Source: Conchocele bisecta (Eukaryota; Mollusca; Bivalvia; Lucinida; Thyasiridae). Taken from it: 64,000 nucleotides of DNA. Shown piece after piece: positions 10,457-22,339 of this stretch. The stretch lies in assembly GCA_029237695.1 (NCBI GenBank), contig CM055274.1:22619505-22683504 (forward strand), read 5' to 3'. Position 1 is the first letter of the stretch. Each line of letters opens with the position of its first letter. Under the pieces are notes generated by a model. That model had not been told where the DNA came from and ran no database searches. It saw only the letters and a program-made list of their open reading frames with translations. A program made the position numbers and the translations under genes.

Positions 10457-11089
10457 AAGCACTGCGTCTAAGATGGTATCTCTGAAGATGCTTTCACAAA
10501 AATAGCTGAGATAATTATATCAATGCTATTATATGAAAACAGACGCAACTTTTCCTTGATCATAAATGTGCATTTGTTTGCCAGCTTTCGATGTTGTGAA
10601 TAGTCACAAAAACTCAAGATGTGAAAATGTACGAGGTGCGAGCGTGTAGGTCACAAAATCTCTATAAATTGAAGCGTGATTTGTGTAATGTGTGAGATTT
10701 GAATATTCTTCTTTTCTGAATGCATCGCTTTTTTTCTGCTATATAATTGGGGCCTACAGGCAATAAAGCCACCATTTGCGAAAGCTGTAGATACAGACGA
10801 GATGGCTTAATTGTTAACGAGTCATCTCATCACGACCTACAGTATTAGTCAGTATTTTAAAGTACACGTATTGCTGTTGCTATGTTCATTTGTGAAGGTG
10901 TAGTGCTCCGTTTTTTTCCATTTATAAGCACCCATGTTAAAAAAGCAAACATTGGTACATTGGACATAAATTTAGCCATTTATATTTTTAATAATGCCAT
11001 GTATCGGTACATACAAATGCCTAAATATATTATCACATGCATATCTGATTCGCTATTCTGCAGAGGAATCCTATGAATCATAACTTTGG

Positions 11090-12070
11090 CTACAGACGGT
11101 ACGGGAGTAGATTGCAAGAGTTACTGTTCGCAACTAGGAAAGCCTTAGGTGCGCAGAATTAGCTGACACCATTGTACCTGAGCGGAAAGATTTCAAACGC
11201 ACTAAGTGTGTGACCTTCACCCTGGGCTTAGAGGGTGCAGGACAATTGTGGATTTGTCATGGGTGGTAGAGGCCCATTAGAGCAATGCATGTGTGAAATA
11301 TCAAGCAGATCTGTGCAAGGAAACAGAAATTATAAGACATTTACCCGAGCGTTAAGGCTAAATGGACGGGACATATGGACGCCGTTAACACTATGTGCCA
11401 CCTCACCTTCTATCTATCTATCTATCCATTAATCTCAACCCCTGTTGGGGACTTATATATGTAGATTATACTTTATTTCATATATACATGTACATACAAT
11501 TCAAATACAATCGAGGTTCCCAGTAATTAACCCGTACCCATTTACAGCTGGGTGGACTGAAGCAGTGTGGATAAAGTGTCTTGCTCAAGGACACAATGCA
11601 CGCCTCCGGTGAGGCTCGAACCCACGACCGTTGGATCAGCAGTCCGACGCATCCACCACTTGGCTATTACGGTCCACCATTGGGTGGTGCATAAAAATGC
11701 ACGTCCCTTTTAAGCTGCCGTACAATTTCCAAGGAAAATTATAAGACATTTATGGACGTTTACCCGAGCGTTAAGATTTCAAACACACCAAGTATGTGAC
11801 CTTGACCCTGGGCTTAGTAGGTGCGGGACGATTGTGAATTTGTCTCATGGGAAGTAGAGGACCATTAGAGCAATGTGTGTGTGAAATATCTTGCAGATCT
11901 GCGTAAGGAAACAGAAATTATAAGACATAATTTTACCAGAGCGTTAAGGTTTCGGGACATACAAATGGACGCGACATACGGATGCCAGTAACACTATATG
12001 CCCCCCTCACCATTGGGTGGGGCGGGGCAAACAAATGCACATGTCCCTTTTAAGTTGCAGTACAATTTCC
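11090..12070. repeat. Diverged copies of the GAGCGTTAAG dispersed repeat
   Basis: Units at about 11200-11400 and 11760-12010 share TTACCCGAGCGTTAAG, GTGACCTT.ACCCTGGGCTTA and CATTAGAGCAATG. At 11092-11140 there is a half copy of the palindrome found whole at 17013 and 53529. A short tetranucleotide run (TCTA)n lies near 11410. No gene is seen here. Confidence 0.6.
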
Positions 12071-12191
12071 AAACTGATCGTCTTCAATAAGACAATATTT
12101 AAGACGGATTTTGGAATCACACGAGTACCGGTTAATTTACTTATGTATCTAGACAACCATTTTTGTGCAAAAAATTAAACTCAATGTGTAC

Positions 12192-12227
12192 CTGTGTGTA
12201 ATCCACACGCGTTAGATTCAATTCCAT
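12192..12227 (-). CDS. BBS7: BBS7 exon 1 (start codon)
   Basis: The coding part is 36 bp: MELNLTRVDYTQ, then a GTACAC donor in phase 0. Vertebrate BBS7 begins MDLILNRMDYLQ, so the start fits position for position. A second ATG lies immediately upstream at 12228-12230 and would add one Met. I chose the inner one because it aligns with the family start. The next exon is 2.2 kb away. The 5' UTR limit cannot be seen. Confidence 0.9.
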
Positions 12228-12420
12228 CATCTTGTAAGGTCATAAAAAGCGGACAGCAGCATAAAATGTTATATAAAATGACCAAAAATGAACCGGAAGT
12301 TTTTATGGAATGCTGAACTGTCCCGCAGAAAATCACTAGTTTAACTGGTTTCCGGTTAACAACGCTGGTTCCAGCAGTTTTCGCACTCAACGGTTTCGCC
12401 CAAAATATGATTTGCTTTGA
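12228..12420 (-). promoter_or_regulatory. Probable BBS7 5' UTR/promoter region
   Basis: The stretch directly upstream of the BBS7 start holds an ETS-type CCGGAAGT at 12293-12300. It also holds GTTTCCGGTTAAC at 12348-12360, a loose match to the RFX X-box with one substitution and one extra base. BBS genes are commonly RFX-controlled. Neither site is proof of promoter function. Confidence 0.35.
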
Positions 12421-12494
12421 TTTATTGTTATTTACCTATATTTACCTGTATGCCACGGTGCGTAACACACCATGGAGAGAAGGTGTGTATTCGT

Positions 12495-12567
12495 GACCGG
12501 TTAGGTCAGTCTGTTAGAGCGATGGTAGGTAAACCAGAGGTCCCAGGTTCAATCCCCGGGCCGGTGC
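12495..12567 (+). repeat. tRNA-like SINE head, copy 1
   Basis: It has an A-box-like TTAGGTCAGT.TGTTAGAGC and a B-box-like GGTTCAATCC. It sits in a ~150-bp unit that starts near CACGGTGCGTAAC and is repeated at 12614-12735. The T-arm pairs, but the acceptor stem is imperfect, so I call it tRNA-derived rather than a working tRNA. Confidence 0.6.
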
Positions 12568-12656
12568 ACACATATATAATTCGAGGACGAATTTCAATTT
12601 GGCAGGGAAGTATGTCACGGTACGTAACTCACCATGGGGAGAAGGTGTGCATTCGT

Positions 12657-12729
12657 GCCCGGTTAGCTCAGTCGGTTAGAGCGATGGTACGGTAAATCAG
12701 AGGTCCCGGGTTCGCTCACCGGGCCGGTG
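12657..12729 (+). repeat. tRNA-like SINE head, copy 2
   Basis: GCCCGGTTAGCTCAGTCGGT then TAGAGC forms a good D-arm. The B-box GGTTCGCTC is altered. It is a tandem copy of the unit at 12451-12580, followed by a T-run in ACATTTTTCTC. Confidence 0.6.
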
Positions 12730-12956
12730 CACATTTTTCTCGCCCTGTGACATGTACATACAACCTCGGTATAAGCCATATAATTCGACTTCTTAATCGT
12801 ATCTTTTGTAGATATAAGTTGATTTCGGACTGCGCATCTATTTGTAGTAGGATGGGAATGTGTTATAAAGTGAAAACTGTCTCGTCAGCAGCTGGATTCG
12901 AGCACTCTACCACGTCGCTATAAAAGCCGGCTTTTACTGCAAGGCAGTACAGGGAT

Positions 12957-13028
12957 GGAGCGGTGGTCGAGGGGTTAAGGCGCCTGACTACCAAACCGGC
13001 GGTTGTGGGTTCGATCCCCGCGCCGGTC
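12957..13028 (+). repeat. tRNA-like sequence (Ser/Leu-like D-arm)
   Basis: It contains GTGGTCGAGGGGTTAAGGCG and GGGTTCGATCCCC, both strong Pol III A- and B-box matches. The acceptor stem does not pair well, so it is probably a SINE head or tRNA pseudogene. Confidence 0.55.
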
Positions 13029-13029
13029 A

Positions 13030-14150
13030 TTGAAGAATACTTTGTATTTCCCGTCCCACTAAAGCGGCCGGCGACTACTGATGACCTGATGCCAGGGCCG
13101 GCGACTACTGATGACCTGATGCCAGGGCATGATGACCGGCTCTGTCTAGGGCATGCCCACCGTGCAAGGGGTGTAGCGCGGAATTAGGTCGAAATTGGCC
13201 GACAGCTACACGCCACATTGGCGCACACTTCGTCTGAATGCATAAACCAAATTCAAAAAAGTAGCAAACTTTCTGGGCATCGGCAGTGCCCGGGCATGGA
13301 AGGTCATCGAGCCAATTCCCACCCTTAAATATATGCATCATCAGCAAGGCAGTACAAATGTTCGATTATCCTACCATGGCCGTACTACTACATTCCTCTT
13401 TCCTACAAATAGAATCCAGGTTATTTCATAGACTCCGTAGTTCGTTCTGTATGGAAGACATCATACATAATGATGTTATTTTAGAGTTTTTTCAGGGCAA
13501 AGCAGATCAAGCAGGGAAGGATCCATATGGGGCCGGGTTATGCAAGATATGACATATGTTTTGGGGCCCAGCTACGGTCGTTTCGCGGCTTGTCCTTATA
13601 TACGAAATGCTATTATTCAAATTTAATTGCGACAACATAGCGTTTATCTGTTGTTATTTGGATAGATGACAATTCGCTACACTCATTCTGAAGACGAGAG
13701 AAAAAGAGAAGATAATACACGGCGGTATGGCATTTTCGTATGCAGTGAGTGACGTGTGTGTCAGGCTGGAAGTTTGGCCTTCTGAGTCAAAGTCTTGCAG
13801 CTTATAGTTTGGTGGAATTGATAAAAAAAAGGTTCAGGTACCATACCACCGGTCATGGTCCGAAATGTTAATTTAGTTTTTCATACGATGCATATCACAG
13901 TCAACGATGTTTAATCTAGAGTTCCCGGGCGTAACCACCTCACACCGGCAAGTAAGGATTTCTGCTCATATGTCTGTGACAAGCTGTGATCGAACAACTC
14001 CCGGGTGACCAAAGCCGGCGTTTTACTGCCGGGCTAAAACGGCATCAACTATATTGACGCTATGACATTCGGCGCACCTCCCTGTTTGGCTTCTGGCTAC
14101 ACTACACCGCAATGATGTCCATTTGGTTCTAGTGTTCTACAACATACATG
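13030..14150. other. Intergenic stretch, little structure
   Basis: No credible exon is seen. A 27-bp unit (GGCGACTACTGATGACCTGA and on) is tandemly repeated twice at 13069-13125. Short ORFs here lack coding character. Confidence 0.5.
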
Positions 14151-14158
14151 TATAGTTT

Positions 14159-14404
14159 AACCCTTTGAACCCGAAAGCCCGCTATAGCGGTTTATGCAAG
14201 AAGTGCAGATCCTGATGACCCGGCTCGTAACGAGCCGTCTCATCAGGATCTGCACTTTTTGCAAGTAATTTTCATATTTCTTGGAACAAAAACACCCCCT
14301 TTTCATAAATGGACGAATCTGAAAATCATTGTGCGACCATTGGATTGGTCGGAACATTAGCATATACCACAGTCCATTCCAGTTCCTTAGGGTTGAAAGG
14401 GTTA
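14159..14404. repeat. Foldback repeat with AACCCTTTGAACCC ends
   Basis: The ends AACCCTTTGAACCC and GGGTTGAAAGGGTTAA are inverted. A central hairpin reads AGTGCAGATCCTGATGA, then CGGCTCGTAACGAGCCG. Confidence 0.8.
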
Positions 14405-14627
14405 AAAGAAGAGAACGTGTATGGTTAAACAGGTATACATGTACGACTATATAATGCTTTAAAAGTAACATACATGGTATGTTGTGGGTAGAACCCGGAC
14501 CACTTGACTATGCAGTTATCTGTTTAGTGGCGTACATGACTGTATACATGTGTTTAGAGGTCGTGTTCAACAAACGACGTTGCTCACTAGCTGTTGGTAT
14601 CACGGTACGGATCGTTATGTACCTGGT

Positions 14628-14860
14628 GGCCGTTTCACTAAACTTCGTACGACTACAATTATGATACTCTTAAATTTGACATTGACAATGTTTTGTTGTA
14701 AACAAGTATTATATTTACATTTATTGAACATAGGCTGCATATGCAGGCTGCATATGCAGCCTATGTTCAATACATGTAAATCCATCAATTAACATTTCCA
14801 GACGATCCTAAATTTGCACTTACGAACATTTTAGTTGTACGAAGTTTAGTGAAATGACCC
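14628..14860. repeat. GCATATGC-core foldback MITE
   Basis: The ends GGCCGTTTCACTAAACTTCG and GAAGTTTAGTGAAATGACC are inverted. The core GGCTGCATATGC is duplicated once, widening the palindrome. Confidence 0.85.
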
Positions 14861-14947
14861 CTGACCCGTGTGGTAAGTACTAGCAAACATAAAACGTTGC
14901 CACATCATTGTCCATGAAACCTTTGTTGACGTAACAGACGAGGAAAA

Positions 14948-16976
14948 TAGAATGCTGGTTTGCAATTTCACAAGGTATCCTTTCTCCTGAACTGAATATG
15001 ACCAAATCATAGGGAAATGTACCTTATGGTAATTGACACTAAGCTGGCTATGCTGGTTTGCAATTTCATAAGGTACCTGTTTCCATGAACTGAATACGAA
15101 AATGACACAAATGACACCAGTCTAGCTATGCTGGTTCGGAATTGTATAAGGTACATTTCCCCATGAACAGAATATAGTCAACTCATATGAAATGGTATCT
15201 AGTAATAACTGACACCAGTCTAGCTATGCTGGTTCGGAATTGTATAAGGTACATTTTCCCATGAACAGAATATAGTCAACTCATATGAAATGGTATCTAG
15301 TGATAATTGACACCAGCCTAGCTATGCTGGTTCGGAATTGTATAAGGCACATTTTCCCATGAACTGAATATAGTAAACTCATGTGAAATGGTATAGTATA
15401 TTGACACCCCCAGCTAGCTTATGTAAGGTTTGGAATTGTAATAAGGTTAAACATTTTCCCATGACTAAATATAGTCAACTCATATGAAATGGTACCTAGT
15501 GATAATTGACACCAGCCTAGCTATGCTGGTTTGGAATTATATAAGGACATCCCATGAACGTATAGTCAAATCATGTGAAAAAAGGTCCTGAATATTTGAC
15601 ACGAGCTATGATGGTTTGAAATTGTATAAGGTACATTTTCCTGAACTAAATAGTCAACTCATGTGAAATGGTTACTGTGTAAATTGACACCAGCTTAGCT
15701 ATGCTGGTTTGGAATTATATAAGGTATTTTCCCATGAACTATAGTCAATCATGTGAAAAGGTACCTAGTCTAATGACGCTAGTACACAAATCATGAATGA
15801 AATGGTACCTCGTGAATATTGACACCAGCCTAGCTATGTGGTTTGAAATTGCATAAGGTACATTTTCCCATGAACTAAATAGTCAACTCATATGAAATGG
15901 TACCTAGTGATAATTGACACCAGCCTAGCTATGCTGGTTTGGAATTATATAAGGCACATTTTCCCATGAACTGAATATAGTCAACTCATGTGAAATGGTA
16001 CCTAGTAATAATTGACACCAGCCTAGCTATGCTGGTTTAGAATTGTATAAGGTACATTTTCCCATGAACTAAATAGTCAACTCATATGAAATGGTACCTA
16101 GTGATAATGGACACCAGCCTAGCTATGCTGGTTTGGAATTATATAAGGCACATTTTCCCATGAACTGAATATAGTCAACTCATGTGAAATGGTACCTAGT
16201 GATAATTGACACCAGCCTAGCTATGCTGGTTTGAAATTGTATAAGGTACATTTTCCCATGAACTAAATAGTCAACTCATGTGAAATGGTACCTAGTAATA
16301 ATTGACACCAGCCTAGCTATGCTGGTTTAGAATTGTATAAGGTACATTTTCCCATGAACTACATATAGTCAACTCATATGAAATGGTACCTAGTGATAAT
16401 TGACACCAGCCTAGCTATGCTGGGTTGGAATTATATAAGGCACATTTTCCCATGAACTGAATATAGTCAACTCATGTGAAATGGTACCTAGTGATAATTG
16501 ACACCAGCCTAGCTATGCTGGTTTGGAATTGTATAAGGTACATTTTCCCATGAACTGAATATATCAGCTCATCATGAAATGGTACCTAGTGATAATTGAC
16601 ACCAGCCTAGCTATGCTGGTTTGGAATTGTATAAGGTACATTTTCCCCATGAACTGAATATAGTCAACTCATATGAAATGGTACCTAGTGATAATTGACA
16701 CCAGCCTAGCTATGCTGGTATGGAATTATATAAGGTACATTTTCCCATGAACTAAATATAGTCAACTCATATGAAATGGTACCTAATGATAATTGACACC
16801 AGCCTAGCTATGCTGGTTTGAAATTGTATAAGGTACATTTTCCCATGAACTGAACATGGTCAACTCATATGAAATGGTACCTTGTGATAATGGACACCAA
16901 CATAGATGTTGGTTTGAAATTTCGTAAGCTACATTTTCTCATGAACTGAATATGGTCAACTCATAGGAATAGAGCT
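14948..16976. repeat. Tandem array, ~97-bp unit, about 21 copies
   Basis: Each unit has GACACCAGCCTAGCTATGCT followed by GGTTTGGAATT, TATAAGG.ACATTTTCCCATG and a TATGAAATGGTACCTAGT block. Start-to-start spacing is 96-98 bp where measured. A CCAGC..GCTGG hairpin lies in every good unit. Units near 14950, 15600, 15790 and 16900 are degenerate or shortened; those at 15900-16870 are most alike. Confidence 0.95.
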
Positions 16977-17012
16977 ATGATAATTTCATTGGATTGGTCG
17001 AGACGGAGCCTA

Positions 17013-17104
17013 GTTGCGAACGGTAACTTGCAATCTACTCCCGTACCGTCCGTAGGAAGACCTACAGACGGTACACGAGTAGATTGCAAGTTACCTTCGC
17101 AACT
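17013..17104. repeat. Palindrome (AGTTGCGAA ends)
   Basis: The inverted arms read AGTTGCGAACGGTAACTTGC and its partner, with CTACTCCCGTACCGTC near the centre. The family recurs at 53529-53620 and as a half at 11092-11140. Confidence 0.8.
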
Positions 17105-17565
17105 CGACTGAGCCTCAACTAAGCAAATCTCAGCAAAACTCAGATTTCAAGAACGAAAACCAGAGTACGTGCTCAGTAACTTATAAACTTTGACCCAGCA
17201 CATTAACTCTAATCTTGCTCAGTTTGATTCGTAGAGTCTGCACTCAACTTAAACTCGACCAGTAAAACTCGGTTATACATGTATGTGCATACTTTTATAA
17301 CCGGATGAATGTCAGGAGTGTGGGGGTAAATATTGTCGTTGGCTGTTTCTTCATTGTTTTTAATAAAAATGTGTTTTGCCAGCACATACAAATCAGCGCC
17401 TATGGAGATGATTCTAAGGTGCTGATGAAGCATGTTTCATTGAAATAATAGAACAAAGACAACAGTAGACGACAAATGCTATTCCGTTTTGGACGGAATA
17501 AACACAGGACTTGGGCACATGAGGAGGAAATAAAACGCAAAGACAAATTCCAATACATAAATATT

Positions 17566-17890
17566 ATGCTGCTTAAAAAAACACAAGATTATGGAAGCAT
17601 CCTGGTACTAATGCACGAATATATTTATCTCCTAATTAGGAGATAATAAGTCCTAATTTGCTCCTAATTAGGAGACAGTATCTCATAATTAGGACTTACT
17701 ATCTCCTAATTAGGAGATAACATTTTTTTAGCATTGACACATGTAGTAAGTCCTCCTTATGAGATAGGAGTATTAGGAAATAATATATCCTATTTAGGAC
17801 TTACTATCCCCTAATTAGTAGTTAGTATCTCCTAATTAGGAGATACATATATTCTAGCATTGGCACCAGGATGCTTCCGTACAAGATGCT
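17566..17890. repeat. Foldback filled with self-complementary CTCCTAATTAGGAG units
   Basis: The outer arms GGAAGCATCCTGGTAC and GCACCAGGATGCTTCC are inverted. The interior is a run of about eight CTCCTAATTAGGAG-type palindromes with variants. See the similar design at 54180-54600. Confidence 0.8.
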
Positions 17891-18078
17891 GGTACATGCA
17901 CCTTAGAAAAAAAGAAAACAAATGCATTTAATTGTATTGCAAATGTAAAATATAAACAAATGGATAGCATGCACGCTTAAATGCACAGGCATTGTCAACA
18001 TGTGCAATAAAACACAATTTGACGAACATTTGCCACAATTCAGGATTACGTATGACCCTGCTGATGAAATGTCATGTA

Positions 18079-18178
18079 CAGTGGGGTCAGCGTGTAAGTG
18101 CACACACGAACGAACACGACAGGTTGGTTCCAACCTGTCGTGTTCATTCGTGTGTGCACTTACACGCTGACCCCACTG
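18079..18178. repeat. TIR-only 100-bp palindrome (CAGTGGGGTC family)
   Basis: This is a reference copy: about 49-bp arms beginning CAGTGGGGTCAGCGTGTAAG, with a 2-bp centre, flanked by TA on both sides. TA flanks and a CAGT start fit a Tc1/mariner-like MITE. About 18 copies are in this window, some with 160 bp of unique interior. Confidence 0.93.
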
Positions 18179-18519
18179 TATCTTCAAACGTTTACAGACA
18201 GTTTCTGTAAATGACGCCAATATTTTGAAAATTGTATCATTTAAATAGCAATTACAAGACAAAGAATATTGTTATCCGACACTTGTTTTCCATATTTTAA
18301 AAAAGAATCTTAACAAAATCATTTTTTGACACCACATGGGAATCATTTCCAATTATCATGTGCTGTCGAAACATGCTTTAGAAAAGAAATAATGAAAAAT
18401 ATTTTATTTTTTAATTGTAAATGTTAAAGGCACACCGACTGAGAATATGTAATTTACGATGTTTGCGACAATTGTAGATCCTAATCCTCCGCATGTTCAC
18501 GCCGTAATGCTACCAGTCT

Positions 18520-18730
18520 TATAAATAGGTTACCAAACTTCGGAAATCATGAGTGACTTCCCTTAGAACAACTTCCTGGGCATCATCAGCGTTAGTATTG
18601 GCAGAATTTGTCGGTTTGACGTGATGTCAAACCGACAAATTCCGCCCAATCTATTGTCAAGGATACCACGATAGTGCATGTAGTTCTAAGTGAAATTACT
18701 CATGATTTTCCAAGTTTGATAATATATTTA
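18520..18730. repeat. Foldback repeat (AAATAGGTTACC..AAACTTCGG)
   Basis: The arms TTATAAATAGGTTACCAAAC and the inverse near 18700-18730 flank a central perfect hairpin GAATTTGTCGGTTTGACGTG and its inverse. A second copy (27765-28430) is split by another element. Confidence 0.7.
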
Positions 18731-18918
18731 TATAACTGGCATATTCCGTGACAAACTGGCGAGCAGTGTATGGCGACACCGAGTGCAAACAACGTAATAT
18801 CCATATTGTAAGTCAATTTCCAATTTGTTCTTTACAAAAACTTTTATTGTCATTAATAGACAAAGGATTTAATTTAATTTATATAGAATAGTCAAAAAAT
18901 AATAAAGCACAACTTGAC

Positions 18919-19951
18919 TACTGTCTGTTCCACGTTTTTCTGCTGACAAACTTTTGGCTATTAAACAAATTAAATCTAAAACATATTTAAATGTAAGTAT
19001 TTTTTCACCAATAACAAAAAATTCACCCTCCACAAACATTTTTGTTTGATGAAATTTCATCGAATATCGATTTTATTGCGAAAAATACGATTTTCCAATG
19101 GGAATTTGACATGGGGAGTCAATTTTTTCGTCCTGAAGGGTAAAAAAACGAAACATTTTGGAAATCGACTCCGAAACCTGGCGAGATAGCTTGAAAATGA
19201 TGTAAGTAAGAAAACAAGTTAGATTTTGAAAATCGGTCCACAAATAAATATATTTTTTAAAAAATAATTTATTTTTAGCCCCCATGTTAAATTCCCATAG
19301 GAAAATATTTTTTTCGCAATAAAATCAATATTTGATGGAGTGAGTGAGTGAGTGAATAGGGTTTAACGTCCGCTTTTCTGACAGAGGTACAAGCCTCAGG
19401 GAGTCTACACGCAGACGGGTCAACGGGGTCGAGTCCCATATCCACCTGTCCAAGGGGGGTAAATCCCAACTTCAGAACTCAATATTTACAATTAAAATAT
19501 ATATTCAGTCCTGAAATTAGAACAACCTGATCTGGTGCCAGGCCCTCGCCACACCAGCATCATTTATCACATCCCCTAAAAGTAATAGGATTAGCGCTAA
19601 TCTTACTTTTATATATGGGGCATAGCCCGACTCAACTCTCACATACAAGAAAGCCAAAAATGTACATGAGGGCCAAATCCGGTATAGTGGGTTCCGGAAA
19701 GTATGAACCCAATCGTTAAGCCAGTTTAGTCGCCTTTTACGACAAGCAATGGCTACTGCAGCACTATTCTCAGGATCAGTTGATCCCGCCCCGGTGCCTG
19801 CACGGGGCAATATTTGATGGAATTTCATCAAATAATTTTTTTTTGGGGAGGGTGACTTTTTGTTATTGATGAAAAAGTAATTACTTTTAAATATGTTTTA
19901 GATTTAATGTGATCAAAAGTTCGTCGGCAGCAAAACGTGGAACAGACAGTA
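18919..19951. repeat. CTGTCTGTTCC-type long foldback with a retroposon inside
   Basis: The ends TACTGTCTGTTCC and GGAACAGACAGTA are inverted. The right arm is interrupted at 19339-19807 by a retroposon with target duplications. Without it the element is about 550 bp. Confidence 0.9.
19339..19807 (-). mobile_element. SINE/LINE-like retroposon with 13-bp target duplication
   Basis: This 469-bp insertion is flanked by exact CAATATTTGATGG at 19326-19338 and 19808-19820. On the minus strand it starts GCCCCGTGCAGGCACCGGGG and ends in a CACT-repeat tail, as expected of target-primed retroposition. It includes CTTGTCGTAAAAGGCGACTA, a segment I recall as common in molluscan repeats. There is no ORF of note. 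The body is homologous to 21374-21822 but the tail differs. Confidence 0.88.
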
Positions 19952-20121
19952 TTTTTGTTAGTAGTTTGAGAATCATGAAGCATCCCAATAAACGCGATTG
20001 TGACTGGAGAAATGGGGCGTATGGATTTTGTTATCAGTGTAAATCCAGATCAGCCCGTGCATCTGTACAGTCTGATCAGGATCTGCACAGTTCGCCGGTC
20101 AATCAATGATTTTATTTTGAT

Positions 20122-20320
20122 ACATTGTTGTTTAACGGCCTATCAACAGCTACCGTCATTTAAGGCGGGGCTAACGGGTTCGATCCCGCATTTAACCGGC
20201 TGCATTGGATGGAAAATCCCAAATCGAAACCAAATATTTACACAAAAAATATATATATTCAGTCCTGAAATTAGAATAAGCGGACATGGTGCCAGGTCCA
20301 TACCACACCAAAGTCCATCA
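20122..20320 (-). mobile_element. Retroposon fragment (CCTATCAACAGCTA type)
   Basis: It shares GTTTAACGGCCTATCAACAG, GGGTTCGATCCCGCATTTAA and ATATTCAGTCCTGAAATTAG with 21374-21822 and 25194-25450. The 5' part is missing. Confidence 0.75.
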
Positions 20321-20379
20321 ATGAAACAGCCGTCATGCTTCTAACAGGTAATACAGGTCGCTATCAGACTACAGGCGTG

Positions 20380-20960
20380 TGTGCTATTTGATCAGGAGCT
20401 AAACTGGTCACACATGCCATAAGCCCCATTTCTCCAGTTACAGCCACATGTGAGTGTTATATGTGATTCACAATGACAAAAATGTGCTTACTGCGTTTGC
20501 GACCAGTGTAGATCCATATCCAGCTGCAGGAGTGTGCGAGCTGATAAGGAGCTACACTGGCCAAAAACTCTATAAGCCCATTTTTGCCATGGTCGGCCTT
20601 GGTCGGCCTCCAACCTCCCCTTGCCGCCCTGTCACCTCCAGGTAGTAATTGTGTATTCAATTATCAATAGTTAATAATAAATTGTGGCTGTGACTGGAGA
20701 AATTGGGCTTATGGGATTTGCGACCAGCGTAGCAACTACTGATCAAATAACACACTCATGTAGCCTGATAACTATCTATATTGCTTGTTCGAAGCATGGC
20801 GGTTATTCCATTGATGGAATGGCAAACAGAGCAGATCCAGATCAGGATCTACACTGTTTGCCATTCCATCAGGCTACATACGTGTGCTAATTGATCAGGA
20901 GCTACACTGGTCACAAGTTCCATAAACCCCATTTCTGCAGTCACTGTCACATATATGGTC
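20380..20960. repeat. Cluster of CTACACTGGTCACAAA repeats
   Basis: At least three arms of a foldback family occur in alternating sense: AGCTACACTGGTCACA..GCCATAAGCCCC and TGTGGCTGTGACTGGAGAAA. Related copies are at 1545-1605, 4617-4735, 5160-5285, 22040-22145, 51553-51786 and 57950-58020. Confidence 0.65.
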
Positions 20961-21373
20961 GGCCTCCAACCTCCCCTCACAGCCGCCCCGTCTCCGCCAT
21001 GTAGGTTCCGCACAGAATTAGCAAAATATCAAATAATAATTTAAACGATACTTCCTAAACCACAAACCCACTCTTCCAACATTTCGGCACAAGGTCTGCA
21101 TCAAGGAATTGGTGTCTACATTCAGCTATAACTAAATCCTTGATAAAGGCCTTTGACCGAAACGTTGGAACAGCGGGTTCGTGGTTTACTGCGGAAACTT
21201 GCAAATAATAATTGTATTTATTTGTTTGTTGTTTTGTTTGCTTACATTTATTTTCAGTTATTGTTCCGTTTAATGAATTATTATTATACTTTGTTTCATT
21301 TATTGTTTTGTATAATGAACTATCATTGATTTTCTTTCCATTTATTGTTCTGTGTAATGAACTACATGTATCA

Positions 21374-21822
21374 ATGTTTGTTTGTTTGTTTGTTGGGGTT
21401 TAGCGGCCTATCAACAGCTAAGGTCATTTAAGGCCGGGTCAATGGGTTTAGTACTAAATCCCATATATTACCTGTACAAGTACATGTACATATTCAAGTA
21501 CATGTACAAATGGGGGGAAAATCCCAAAATCAGAACTGAATATTTACAATAACAAAACTATATATTCAGCCCTGAACTCAGAATAATCCTGATCTGATGC
21601 CAGGTCCTCGTGACACCAGAATCACTTGGCCCCTCCCAAAAGTAGTAGGATCAGTAATACTCTTACTACTTTTATAATGGGCAATAACCCTATTCAACTC
21701 CCAGGTAACAAAAGAGCCAAAGATAAAAACATACCCGAAGGCCAAACCAGGCAAATCGTGATTCTTACAAGGAGGAACCCATACCGTTAATTTACGCCGT
21801 CTCATTCGCCCGACCACCACCC
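21374..21822 (-). mobile_element. Retroposon with 13-bp target duplication and TTTG tail
   Basis: This 449-bp element is flanked by exact ACTACATGTATCA at 21361-21373 and 21823-21835. One end is a TTTG run, which is an A-rich CAAA tail on the minus strand. Internal blocks CTATCAACAGCTAAGGTCAT and CCAGGTCCTCG.GACACCAG match 19339-19807 and 25194-25450. Confidence 0.88.
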
Positions 21823-22168
21823 ACTACATGTATCATTGATTTTATTTCCATTTGTGGTTTTGTTTAATGAATAATATTTATTTTTCAATTTAAGGTTTTG
21901 TTAATATGGACTTAATTTGTACAGATGGAGTACCTGATGTTATAGTTTCTACGAAGTCTTCACATTACATGTTTAATGTTTTTATCGTCAACTTTCTTTT
22001 TTAATTACTACACGATTCAGTACGTCTCTGTAAATTATTGTATAGCCTTATGGGCTTTGCGACCAACGTAGACCCAAATGTATATCTTTATCAGACTGCA
22101 GCCGTGTGCTAGCATATCAGGAGATAGACTGGTCACAAATGGCATATGACCCATATATCCATCACATA

Positions 22169-22337
22169 TGTACGGTGGCACAGAGGGGACATGGAAATAT
22201 CTTTTACTTTCACGCATTAGGGTTTTGCGTGCGCACGTGATAGGTTTTGCAAAACCTATCGCGTGCGCACGCAAAACCTATTGTGTGCGCACACGAAAGT
22301 TAAAAATATGTCCATGTTCCCTCTGTGCTACCGTACA
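22169..22337. repeat. Palindrome (TGTACGGTGGCACAGAG ends)
   Basis: The ends TGTACGGTGGCACAGAGGG and CCCTCTGTGCTACCGTACA are inverted, and the inner GGTTTTGCGTGCGCACGTGA arms pair. TA-like flanks are present but the target duplication is too short to be sure. Confidence 0.75.
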
Positions 22338-22339
22338 TA

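Noticed and set aside
17903..18262. 119-codon minus-strand ORF
   Set aside because: Its middle is the palindrome translation and the flanks are AT-rich with no splice or homology support.
19517..19831. 104-codon minus-strand ORF with SKP-like and RRLNWLND stretches
   Set aside because: It lies wholly within a retroposon whose homologous copies do not keep the frame.
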